A stretch of DNA of 64,000 nt from Streptomyces sp. YS415 (GTDB lineage: Bacteria > Actinomycetota > Actinomycetes > Streptomycetales > Streptomycetaceae): positions 62,001-126,000 of the forward strand of contig NZ_JAMJFL010000015.1 of NCBI RefSeq assembly GCF_023544665.1, in the 5' to 3' direction. A program made the translations under genes and the position numbers. Shown one piece after another: positions 17,626-28,098 of the stretch; the first letter of the stretch is position 1, and the number at the start of each line of letters is the position of its first letter. A model generated the notes under the pieces. That model ran no database searches. It saw only the letters and a program-made list of their open reading frames with translations, and had not been told where the DNA came from.

Positions 17626-18093
17626 ATGAGCGAGCGACTCCAGCCCGGCGACGTGGCCCCCGCCTTCACCCTCCCCGACGCCGACGGCAACGACGTCTCC
17701 CTGTCGGACCACAAGGGACGCAAGGTGATCGTCTACTTCTACCCGGCGGCCCTGACTCCCGGCTGCACCAAGCAGGCCTGCGACTTCACCGACAACCTGG
17801 ACGTCCTGGCCGGCGCCGGCTACGACGTCATCGGCATCTCCCCCGACGCCCCGGAGAAGCTGGCGAAGTTCCGCGACAAGGAATCGCTGAAGGTGACGCT
17901 CCTGGCCGACCCGAAGAAGTCGGTCACCGAGTCCTACGGCGCCTACGGCGAGAAGAAGAACTACGGCAAGACCTACATGGGCGTCATCCGCTCCACGATC
18001 GTCGTGGACGAGGAGGGCAAGGTGGAACGGGCCCTGTACAACGTCCGCGCGACCGGCCACGTGGCCAAGATCATCAAGGATCTGGGCATCTGA
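17626..18093 (+). CDS. bcp: Thioredoxin-dependent peroxiredoxin Bcp
   Basis: A 155-residue peroxiredoxin of the Bcp/PrxQ type that reduces peroxides using thioredoxin. The active site reads PAALTPGCTKQACDF, with peroxidatic Cys47 and the resolving Cys52 five residues on, the PrxQ arrangement. Length is standard and there is no signal peptide. A strong terminator follows. Confidence 0.94.
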   Translation: MSERLQPGDVAPAFTLPDADGNDVSLSDHKGRKVIVYFYPAALTPGCTKQACDFTDNLDVLAGAGYDVIGISPDAPEKLAKFRDKESLKVTLLADPKKSVTESYGAYGEKKNYGKTYMGVIRSTIVVDEEGKVERALYNVRATGHVAKIIKDLGI

Positions 18094-18106
18094 CTCCCCC
18101 TGCCGA

Positions 18107-18140
18107 GCGGCCCGCACCGGGAACTCCGGGTGCGGGCCGC
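18107..18140 (+). terminator. Terminator after bcp
   Basis: GCGGCCCGCAC and GTGCGGGCCGC form an 11-bp stem, followed by TTT, 14 bases after the bcp stop. Confidence 0.75.
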
Positions 18141-18225
18141 TTTGCCATGCCACCCGTGACTGTCCGATAAACGGTTCGTTACTCCGTACGAGCTGCGAAC
18201 ACGCAGCCGGGACGGAGGGGGCGCG

Positions 18226-18867
18226 ATGGGGGCCAGTACGTACACGAGGGAGCGGCTGGAGGAGGCGGCTCGGGGGGCTCGGACGTTGTCGGAGGCTTGT
18301 GTGCGGTTGGGGGTGGATCCGCGGAGTCCGACCCGCCGGTACGTCATGGGGCGGATGAGGAAGCTGGGCGTGGATGTGTCGCACTTCGAGCGGGAGGGGG
18401 TCAAGTGGACGAGGGAGATCCTGCAGGCGGCGGTGTCGGCCTCCACGAACATGTGCCAGGTGCTGCGCCATCTCGGGCTTGAGGTCGTCGGCGGACACCA
18501 CACGCACATCAGCCGACGGATCAAGGCGTACGGCATCGACACCTCGCATTTCCAGGTGCCGACACGGCGCGGCAAGGCATGGCGGCCCCGGACACCGGAG
18601 GCGCTGCTCGTCGAACAGCCACTGGGCGCGGCCCGGCGGATCCCGAGCGACCGCCTCAAGTGGGCGATGACCGCGCTGGGCCTGCGGGAGCAGTGCGCCA
18701 TGTGCGGCATGAACGCCGTCTGGCGGGGCTGCCCCCTCCCCCTGGAGGTCGACCACATCAACGGCAACTGGCGAGACAACCGCATCGAGAACCTGCGGTT
18801 CCTCTGCCCCAACTGCCACTCGACGACGGACAATTACCGGGGACGGGGCAAGGGCGGGGCCCTGTGA
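18226..18867 (+). CDS. HNH endonuclease family protein with duplicated N-terminal module
   Basis: A 213-residue protein with a C-terminal HNH domain. Zinc ligands appear as CAMC and CPNC, and the catalytic block is LEVDHINGNW followed by ENLRFLCPNCH. The N-terminal 110 residues contain two copies of a helical module, each with an EACVRLG or QVLRHLG helix-turn-helix-like core and ending in DVSHF or DTSHF (near residues 48 and 108). This looks like tandem DNA-binding units, as in phage-type homing nucleases. It overlaps the next gene by GTGA and sits upstream of tRNA-Leu. The target is unknown. Confidence 0.85.
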   Translation: MGASTYTRERLEEAARGARTLSEACVRLGVDPRSPTRRYVMGRMRKLGVDVSHFEREGVKWTREILQAAVSASTNMCQVLRHLGLEVVGGHHTHISRRIKAYGIDTSHFQVPTRRGKAWRPRTPEALLVEQPLGAARRIPSDRLKWAMTALGLREQCAMCGMNAVWRGCPLPLEVDHINGNWRDNRIENLRFLCPNCHSTTDNYRGRGKGGAL

Positions 18868-19370
18868 GCCGACCATGCCGGTTGCCTCGCCCCACAACCG
18901 AGGAGCTGCGCAGGGCCGTGACCGAGTCCGTCTCCGTAGCCGGGGTGCTACGCAATCTGGGGCGCCCCGACACCGACAGGCAACGCGCACTGCTACGGCA
19001 GTGGATCGCGGAGGAAAACCTGACGACCGAGCACTTCCTGGGGCAGGCACACCAGCGAGGCAAGCCCGGCACGGTCCCCGTCAAGCGCCCCGAAGAGATC
19101 CTGGTCAAGCACGACGGCGAACGCCGGACACGGACGCATCTGCTGCGCCGGGCGCTGCGCGAGGTCGGCGTCCCGGAAGTGTGCGCGGAGTGCGGGGTCG
19201 GAGCGGAATGGCTCGGCAGGCCGATGACGCTTGAGGTCGATCACGTCAACGGGGACTGGAGCGACGACCGGCGGGAGAATCTGCGGTTGCTGTGCCCCAA
19301 CTGCCATGCCATCACCAACACCTGGTGCAGAGGTGGTCAGCGACGCACCCGCCGACTCCCAGTAGAGTAG
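18864..19370 (+). CDS. Second HNH endonuclease family protein
   Basis: A 168-residue paralogue of the preceding protein. It starts with GTG in a GTGA overlap with the first gene's stop, so both are one translational unit. It carries a single N-terminal module (VAGVLRNLG to LTTEHFLGQ) and the same C-terminal HNH domain (CAEC, LEVDHVNGDW, ENLRLLCPNCH). The catalytic His, Asp and Cys residues are retained. It ends 12 bases before the tRNA-Leu gene. A tandem, co-translated HNH pair of this design suggests a two-subunit nuclease or recent duplication. Confidence 0.82.
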   Translation: MSRPCRLPRPTTEELRRAVTESVSVAGVLRNLGRPDTDRQRALLRQWIAEENLTTEHFLGQAHQRGKPGTVPVKRPEEILVKHDGERRTRTHLLRRALREVGVPEVCAECGVGAEWLGRPMTLEVDHVNGDWSDDRRENLRLLCPNCHAITNTWCRGGQRRTRRLPVE

Positions 19371-19382
19371 GCAGCGCTGCAC

Positions 19383-19465
19383 GCGGCCGTTGCTGAATGG
19401 TATAAGCAGAGGTTTTAGGTGCCTCGGGGCATTTGCCCATGTGGGTTCGACTCCCATCGGCCGCA
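19383..19465 (+). tRNA. tRNA-Leu, anticodon UAG
   Basis: Acceptor GCGGCCG/CGGCCGC pairs perfectly, with discriminator A at 19465. The anticodon stem-loop GAGGT-TTTAGGT-GCCTC carries UAG. A long class II variable arm (GGGC/GCCC) and a T-arm GTGGG-TTCGACT-CCCAT are present. CCA is not encoded. The tRNA reads CUA and CUN leucine codons, rare in this genome. Confidence 0.93.
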
Positions 19466-19473
19466 CACGTCGA

Positions 19474-19497
19474 GGGGCCGCCCAGCTGGGCGGCCCC
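19474..19497. terminator. Terminator between tRNA-Leu and rdgB
   Basis: GGGGCCGCCC-AGCT-GGGCGGCCCC is a perfect 10-bp hairpin with a 4-base loop, placed to stop transcription from both the tRNA and the convergent rdgB gene. Confidence 0.8.
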
Positions 19498-19507
19498 TTA
19501 CGTGCGC

Positions 19508-20110
19508 TCAGCCCAGCAGCTCCCGAACCACCGGTACCAACCCCCGGAACGCCTTCCCCCGGTGGCTGATCGCGTTCTTCTCGTCCGGGGTGAGTTCCGC
19601 GCAGGTGCGGGTTTCGCCCTCCGGCTGGAGGATCGGGTCGTAGCCGAAGCCGTTCGTGCCGGTGGGCGTGTGCCGTAGGACGCCCCTCAGTTGACCTTCC
19701 ACCACCCGGTCCCGCCCGTCCGGCAGGGCGAGGGCCGCCGCGCACGCGAAGTGGGCGCCGCGGTGTTCGTCGGCGATGTCGGACAGTTGGGCCAGCAGGA
19801 GTTCCAGGTTGGCACGATCGTCTCCGTGCCTGCCCGCCCAGCGGGCGGAGAAGATGCCCGGGGCGCCGTTCAGGACGTCGACGCAGAGGCCGGAGTCGTC
19901 GGCGACCGCGGGCAGGCCCGTGGCCTGGGCCAGGGCGTGGGCTTTGAGCAGCGCGTTCTCCGCGAACGTCACTCCCGTTTCCTTGACGTCCGGGATGTCC
20001 GGGAAGGCGTCCGCGCCGACCAGGTCATGGCTCAGACCTGCGTCGGCGAGGATGGCTTTCAGCTCGGTGATCTTTCCGGCGTTGCGCGTGGCGAGGATCA
20101 GGCGGGTCAT
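19508..20110 (-). CDS. rdgB: XTP/dITP diphosphohydrolase (non-canonical purine NTP pyrophosphatase)
   Basis: A 200-residue HAM1/RdgB enzyme that removes dITP, XTP and similar damaged purines from the nucleotide pool. The start LILATRNAGKITELKAIL, the mid motif VADDSGLCVDVLNGAPGIFS and the C-terminal motif FGYDPIL and SHRGKA are complete. It is grouped with rph (tRNA 3' maturation) as in mycobacteria and many bacteria. It lies on the minus strand just downstream of a small lipoprotein gene. Confidence 0.95.
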   Translation of the reverse strand: MTRLILATRNAGKITELKAILADAGLSHDLVGADAFPDIPDVKETGVTFAENALLKAHALAQATGLPAVADDSGLCVDVLNGAPGIFSARWAGRHGDDRANLELLLAQLSDIADEHRGAHFACAAALALPDGRDRVVEGQLRGVLRHTPTGTNGFGYDPILQPEGETRTCAELTPDEKNAISHRGKAFRGLVPVVRELLG

Positions 20111-20120
20111 GTCCCCAGTA

Positions 20121-20519
20121 TCAGGGGGTGCAGACCTTGGTGAGTTCGCCGGCCGCGTCGGTGACCGGGCTGAGGTCGGGGGTCTCGTCGCCGTTCTCGA
20201 TGGCCGTGCGGACGTTCCCGACCGCGGCGGCGAGGTCGTCGACCGCCTTGTCGACGTCGGCGTTGTCGGTCTTGTCGCCGATGTCGTTGAGGTTCTTGTC
20301 GATGGAGTCGAGGGACTCGTCGATCTGCGTCGGGTCGTTCGCCGCGCTTTCCATGGCCTGCTGGAGGTCGGTCACGCTGTCGGCGACGGCCTCGGCGGTC
20401 TGGACGCAGTCCAGGGCCTTGGTGACGGCGTCGCAGCCGGTGGTCAGTCCGGCGGTCAGCCCTACCGCCACCGCGGCGACAATGGTGATACGGCTCCGAC
20501 GGCGTCGGCTTGCGCCCAT
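20121..20519 (-). CDS. Predicted lipoprotein
   Basis: A 132-residue protein with a twin-basic start (MGASRRRRSR), hydrophobic core and lipobox LTTGC, giving a lipid-modified Cys29. The mature part is acidic, helical and rich in Asp, Ala and Val with heptad-like spacing, suggesting a coiled coil, and ends with a lone Cys. The sequence does not tell its function. It sits between rdgB and rph on the same strand, though the gaps (10 bases to rdgB, 144 from rph) suggest co-transcription with rdgB. Confidence 0.82.
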   Translation of the reverse strand: MGASRRRRSRITIVAAVAVGLTAGLTTGCDAVTKALDCVQTAEAVADSVTDLQQAMESAANDPTQIDESLDSIDKNLNDIGDKTDNADVDKAVDDLAAAVGNVRTAIENGDETPDLSPVTDAAGELTKVCTP

Positions 20520-20663
20520 GCTGGTGTCCCTCCGGTGCTCAGGCCTTCCACAGGCCCCCGTGCCTGGCCGGGCGTACGACGGTGTGTCGTACGCCCGTAC
20601 CCCTAGTGACGCGGGGGCGGTCGGCGTGGTTGCCCGTGCGGGACGCCCTGCTTGGTGCGTCCT

Positions 20664-21401
<738 letters not shown>

Positions 21402-21498
21402 GGCGATGAGCCTAGCGGGACATCCGGAAGGGGCCCCTCCCGCGGTGGGAGGGGCCCTCAGGGGTGAGCGGTGTGCTCGGCCGGGGTGAGCGGTGTGC

Positions 21499-21732
21499 TC
21501 ACATCATGTCTTCGATCTCTCCCGCGATCGGGTCGGCGTCGGTGCCGATGACGACCTGGATCGCGGTGCCCATCTTGACGACGCCGTGGGCGCCGGCCGC
21601 CTTGAGGGCCGCTTCGTCGACGAGGGAGGCGTCGCTGACCTCGGTGCGCAGGCGCGTGATGCAGCCCTCGACCTCTTCGATGTTGTCGATACCGCCGAGT
21701 CCGGCAACGATCTTCTCAGCCTTGGTGGCCAT
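21499..21732 (-). CDS. nagF: PTS N-acetylglucosamine EIIB component
   Basis: A 77-residue EIIB domain of the glucose/GlcNAc family. The phosphorylation site is [10 protein letters not shown] (Cys about 23). It passes phosphate to GlcNAc during entry through the EIIC permease. ATG 21732 is used; upstream residues in the frame run through the promoter. It is divergent from nagE1 with a shared DasR-type site in between. Naming follows the S. coelicolor nagF-nagE1-nagE2 locus. Confidence 0.92.
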   Translation of the reverse strand: MATKAEKIVAGLGGIDNIEEVEGCITRLRTEVSDASLVDEAALKAAGAHGVVKMGTAIQVVIGTDADPIAGEIEDMM

Positions 21733-21823
21733 TTCGGTCTCCTCACGCACAGTTGGCCCAACTTTTCGAGCGATTGCGCCGTACGTACCGAAAGATGACG
21801 TCACAGCAACCCAATCGTCGATA

Positions 21824-21839
21824 ACTGGTCTACACCACC
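21824..21839. promoter_or_regulatory. DasR-responsive element (dre) between nagF and nagE1
   Basis: ACTGGTCTACACCACC resembles the DasR consensus ACTGGTCTAGACCACT, with 14 of 16 matching. It is 20 bases upstream of the nagE1 start and 92 upstream of nagF, fitting GlcN-6-P-relieved repression of both. Confidence 0.8.
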
Positions 21840-21859
21840 TGACAGGCGGTCGCCAACTG

Positions 21860-23152
<1,293 letters not shown>

Positions 23153-23177
23153 CGAAAGCCTCGAATAACGGTTGCGC

Positions 23178-23209
23178 AACCCGCGGTTCCGGTGACGGAA
23201 TCGCGGGTT
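23178..23209 (+). terminator. Terminator after nagE1
   Basis: AACCCGCGGTTCCG and CGGAATCGCGGGTT form a 14-bp stem with one G-T pair and a 4-base loop, followed by CCTT, 25 bases past the stop. Confidence 0.75.
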
Positions 23210-23236
23210 CCTTATGCGCCCTTCATCGTGCTACAA

Positions 23237-23267
23237 CAGGTCTACACCACTGAGTGGTGTAGACCAT
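23237..23267. promoter_or_regulatory. Double, inverted dre (DasR site) upstream of nagE2
   Basis: Two dre-like sites lie back to back. GGTCTACACCAC (23239-23250) and its exact reverse complement GTGGTGTAGACC (23254-23265) are separated by TGA. Each matches the DasR consensus core. They are about 80-110 bases before the nagE2 start codon. The pair could also fold as a hairpin in RNA. Confidence 0.85.
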
Positions 23268-23346
23268 GCGGTGTTTCCGCGTGGCAAAGAGACGCCGCCG
23301 TCCCCATCCATGTCCCCGGGCGGCGCCATGCCCTCTGGAGGAAGTT

Positions 23347-24612
<1,266 letters not shown>

Positions 24613-24627
24613 CCCGTACGGCATGAC

Positions 24628-24662
24628 GAAGGCCCCGGAACCGAGCAGGTTCCGGGGCCTTC
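24628..24662. terminator. Terminator between nagE2 and the convergent MBL-fold gene
   Basis: A perfect 15-bp stem, GAAGGCCCCGGAACC / GGTTCCGGGGCCTTC, with loop GAGCA. It can act in both directions. Confidence 0.85.
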
Positions 24663-24675
24663 GCGCGTGCGGGTG

Positions 24676-25428
24676 TCAGATCTCGTACGTCCGCCTCGGC
24701 TCCGCCAGTTCCACCGGGCCGTCGTAGACCGCGCGCGCGTCGGCCAGGTTGACCTGGGGATCGGTCCACGGGGGGATGTGGGTCAGGACCAGGCGGCGGG
24801 CGCCTGCCCGGGCCGCCGTCTCTCCCGCCTCGCGGCCGTTGAGGTGCAGGTCGGGGATGCTCTCCTTGCCGTGCGTGAAGGCCGCCTCGCACAGGAAGAA
24901 GTCGGTTTCGCGGGCGAGTTCGTCGAGCGTGGCGGTGACCCCGGTGTCGCCGGAGTACGTCAGGGACCGCCCGCCGTGCTCGACGCGGATGCCGTACGCC
25001 TCCACCGGGTGGGCCACGCGTTCCGTGTGCACCGTGAACGGGCCGAGCTCGAAGGTGGACGGCTTGACGGTGTGGAAGTCGAAGACCTCGCTCATCGAGG
25101 AGGCCGAGGGGGTGTCGGCGTAGGCCGTGGTGAGCCGGTGCTCGGTGCCCTCGGGGCCGTAGACCGGGATCGGGGCGCAGCGACCCCCGTCGTGCCGGTA
25201 GTACCGCGCGACGAAGTAGGCGCACATGTCGATGCAGTGGTCGGCGTGCAGATGGCTCAGGAAGATCGCGTCGAGGTCGTAGAGACCGCAGTGGCGCTGC
25301 AGCTCGCCGAGGGCGCCGTTGCCCATGTCGAGAAGCAGCCGGAAGCCGTCGGCCTCGACGAGGTAGCTCGAGCAGGCCGATTCCGCGGACGGGAACGACC
25401 CCGAGCAGCCGACGACGGTGAGCTTCAT
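24676..25428 (-). CDS. Metallo-beta-lactamase-fold hydrolase, Rv1339-like
   Basis: A 250-residue MBL-fold enzyme. The metal motif SHLHADHCID (His59, His61, Asp63, His64), later TYSGDTGV and LTHIPPW complete the zinc set. Start MKLTVVGCSGSFPS at ATG 25428 has GGAGG upstream. By neighbourhood it corresponds to M. tuberculosis Rv1339, which sits beside rph and rdgB and has been reported as an atypical class II cAMP phosphodiesterase. A cAMP-hydrolysing role here is inference. An RNase Z-like role is the alternative. Confidence 0.88.
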   Translation of the reverse strand: MKLTVVGCSGSFPSAESACSSYLVEADGFRLLLDMGNGALGELQRHCGLYDLDAIFLSHLHADHCIDMCAYFVARYYRHDGGRCAPIPVYGPEGTEHRLTTAYADTPSASSMSEVFDFHTVKPSTFELGPFTVHTERVAHPVEAYGIRVEHGGRSLTYSGDTGVTATLDELARETDFFLCEAAFTHGKESIPDLHLNGREAGETAARAGARRLVLTHIPPWTDPQVNLADARAVYDGPVELAEPRRTYEI

Positions 25429-25640
25429 GAAGCAGAAACCTCCGCTGGCGGGAAATCCGGATAGGGGGCGACGGGGGTCGTGCGGTTCGTCGAGCGTAAG
25501 GCGCGAAAGGGCCGGTCGCTCCTCCGCCAAGGGCTGTTGTGGGCGAACTCACCTGTGGTGTCACGCGTTCGGCTGGCAGCGGGGCGTATGAGGCGCGAGA
25601 AGGGCGCGCGCAGGTGAGCGCGCGCCGGTAACGTCGTCGT

Positions 25641-26069
25641 ATGGACACGTCATGGTGGCTGGCGCTCGCGGCGGTGGTGCTGCTCGCGCTCGTCGCCGCA
25701 CTCGTGGACGGCTGGGGGCGCAGGCCTCCGGGGCGGCTGGACCGGCGCCGGCCGGCCGTGCGGCCGCGGCCCACGGAGATCTGGTGGGCGAGCGTGCCGT
25801 TCGAGGACCGGCCGGGGGCGAAGGACCGGCCGTGTCTGGTGCTGGCGGTGCACGGCAGGCGGGTGCGCGTCGCGAAGATCACCAGCCAGTACCACGACGA
25901 GCGGTCCGGGGTGATCCCGCTGCCGCCGGGTGCGGTGAGCGACGCTCAGGGACGGGCGAGCTTCCTGGAGACGGACGAGCTGCGCGAGGTGCCGGTGCGG
26001 GACTTCCGCCGGAAGGCGGGGGTGGTGGACCCGGTCCTGTGGGACCAGGTCCGACACTTGGCCGGCTGA
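25641..26069 (+). CDS. PemK/MazF-like protein with N-terminal membrane anchor
   Basis: A 142-residue protein. Residues 5-23 (WWLALAAVVLLALVAALV) form a transmembrane helix, followed by an Arg/Pro linker and a PemK/MazF-like domain (PTEIWWASVPFED, KDRPCLVLAVHGRRVRVAKI). MazF-type proteins are mRNA interferases, but no antitoxin gene is adjacent and the membrane anchor is not typical of them. It is divergent from the MBL gene and convergent with cysM (four bases between stops). Confidence 0.78.
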   Translation: MDTSWWLALAAVVLLALVAALVDGWGRRPPGRLDRRRPAVRPRPTEIWWASVPFEDRPGAKDRPCLVLAVHGRRVRVAKITSQYHDERSGVIPLPPGAVSDAQGRASFLETDELREVPVRDFRRKAGVVDPVLWDQVRHLAG

Positions 26070-26073
26070 GCGG

Positions 26074-27030
<957 letters not shown>

Positions 27031-27318
27031 TCAGACCATGCCGCCGGCCACGGCCGGCAGGATCGTGACGCTGTCGCCGTCGGTGAGCTTGGTGTTGATG
27101 CCGTCGAGGAAGCGGACGTCCTCGTCGTTGAGGTACACGTTCACGAAGCGGCGCAGCTGCTCGCCGTTCGCCTGGTCGATGAGCCGGGCCTGGATGCCCG
27201 CGTGACGGGTCTCGAGGTCGGTGAACAGGTCGGCAAGGGTGTCACCGCTGCCCTCCACCGCCTTCTGACCGTCGGTGTACTGGCGGAGGATGGTGGGGAT
27301 GCGGACCTCGATGGCCAT
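27031..27318 (-). CDS. cysO: Ubiquitin-like sulfur carrier protein CysO (MoaD/ThiS fold)
   Basis: A 95-residue ubiquitin-fold protein that carries sulfide as a C-terminal thiocarboxylate for CysM. The start is AIEVRIPTILRQYTDGQKAV; NVYLNDEDVRFLDG and TILPAVAGG follow as in M. tuberculosis CysO. The M. tuberculosis protein (recalled) ends in Gly-Gly, whereas this one reads Gly-Gly-Met-Val before the stop, so two residues must be removed before activation. ATG 27318 is used; the ribosome site AGGAG is ten bases upstream. The protease gene mec is upstream. Confidence 0.93.
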   Translation of the reverse strand: MAIEVRIPTILRQYTDGQKAVEGSGDTLADLFTDLETRHAGIQARLIDQANGEQLRRFVNVYLNDEDVRFLDGINTKLTDGDSVTILPAVAGGMV

Positions 27319-27413
27319 GGCAAGGGGCTCCTGTCGGAAAAGTGGTCTGGTCTCAGTGGGCGCGCGTCGACGGCGCGCCGCGGCTACACGGCCGTACGGC
27401 TGCAGCGGGACGG

Positions 27414-27509
27414 TCAACAGATGGCGCTGTTCAGCCTGCACAGGTCGACGTGCAGCCGCGCAACGAGCAGCGTGCCCGGCGCCTTGTCGCTCACGTCGAG
27501 AAGAACCAT
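27414..27509 (-). CDS. Putative cysteine-rich-tail leader peptide, likely leaderless
   Basis: A 31-residue ORF in the gap between mec and cysO. Its C-terminus is LHVDLCRLNSAIC, the pattern of the widespread Streptomyces putative leader peptides, with Cys codons at residues 24 and 31, the last before TGA. On the minus strand TACGAT (27516-27521) lies six bases upstream of the ATG, placing a -10 element so that transcription would start at or beside the start codon, as in leaderless mRNAs. About 95 bases separate the stop from cysO. A GGCGCG/CGCGCC hairpin lies in that gap. Confidence 0.75.
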   Translation of the reverse strand: MVLLDVSDKAPGTLLVARLHVDLCRLNSAIC

Positions 27510-27598
27510 GGGCTCATCGTATCGATTCCCGGACCGGCTCCAGGAGTGTGATCTCATCATCCGGACGCAAATCATCCATCATTCGGGATTCGCGGGAT

Positions 27599-28021
27599 TC
27601 AGTAGGCCTCCACGACCCTGACCTCCTCCTCCGTGACCTCGCCTTCCAGGATCCGGAACGAGCGGAACTGGAACTCGCCGAGGCCGTCGGTGTCGGCGGT
27701 GGAGACGAGGACGTAGTGCGCGCCGGGCTCGTTGGCGTAGGAGATGTCGGTGCGGGAGGGGTAGGCCTCGGTGGCCGTGTGGGAGTGGTAGATGACCACC
27801 GGCTCCTCGTCCCGGTCGTCCATCTCGCGGTAGAGCTTGAGCAGGTCGCCGGAGTCGAACTCGTAGAACGTGGGCGACATGGCGGCGTTGAGCATCGGGA
27901 TGAAGCGCTCGGGGCGGTCGGCGCCGGCCGGCCCCGCGATGACGCCGCACGCCTCGTCGGGATGGTCCTTGCGCGCGTGCGCGACGATCTGGTCGACGAG
28001 GGCCTGGGTGATGGTCAGCAT
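27599..28021 (-). CDS. mec: JAMM/MPN+ metalloprotease Mec
   Basis: A 140-residue JAMM metalloprotease. The catalytic set is Glu23, His79-Ser-His81, Ser89 and Asp92 (HSHTATEAYPSRTD), complete for a zinc hydrolase. In M. tuberculosis Mec releases cysteine from the CysO-cysteine adduct. In Pseudomonas QbsD, a relative, also trims residues after Gly-Gly of its sulfur carrier. Because CysO here ends GGMV, Mec could do both. It is upstream of the leader peptide and cysO, in the same direction. Confidence 0.92.
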   Translation of the reverse strand: MLTITQALVDQIVAHARKDHPDEACGVIAGPAGADRPERFIPMLNAAMSPTFYEFDSGDLLKLYREMDDRDEEPVVIYHSHTATEAYPSRTDISYANEPGAHYVLVSTADTDGLGEFQFRSFRILEGEVTEEEVRVVEAY

Positions 28022-28041
28022 GCCCGCCAGGATAAGCAGAA

Positions 28042-28078
28042 GGGCGGCTCCGTACCGAGGAGTGGTACGGAGCCGCCC
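28042..28078. terminator. Terminator between the permease gene and mec
   Basis: GGGCGGCTCCGTACC and GGTACGGAGCCGCCC form a perfect 15-bp stem with a 7-base loop. It separates the upstream permease transcript from mec, so mec must have its own promoter. Confidence 0.8.
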
Positions 28079-28098
28079 ACATGCTAGGACGCTGCTGG

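Noticed and set aside
19466-19507. Attachment site or duplicated tRNA-Leu 3' end marking an integrated element
   Set aside because: The tRNA 3' end is not repeated elsewhere that I can see, and no integrase gene is present.
27340-27358. Dre-like sequence upstream of cysO
   Set aside because: Only a half-site (GTGGTCTGG) matches the DasR consensus; the second half does not.
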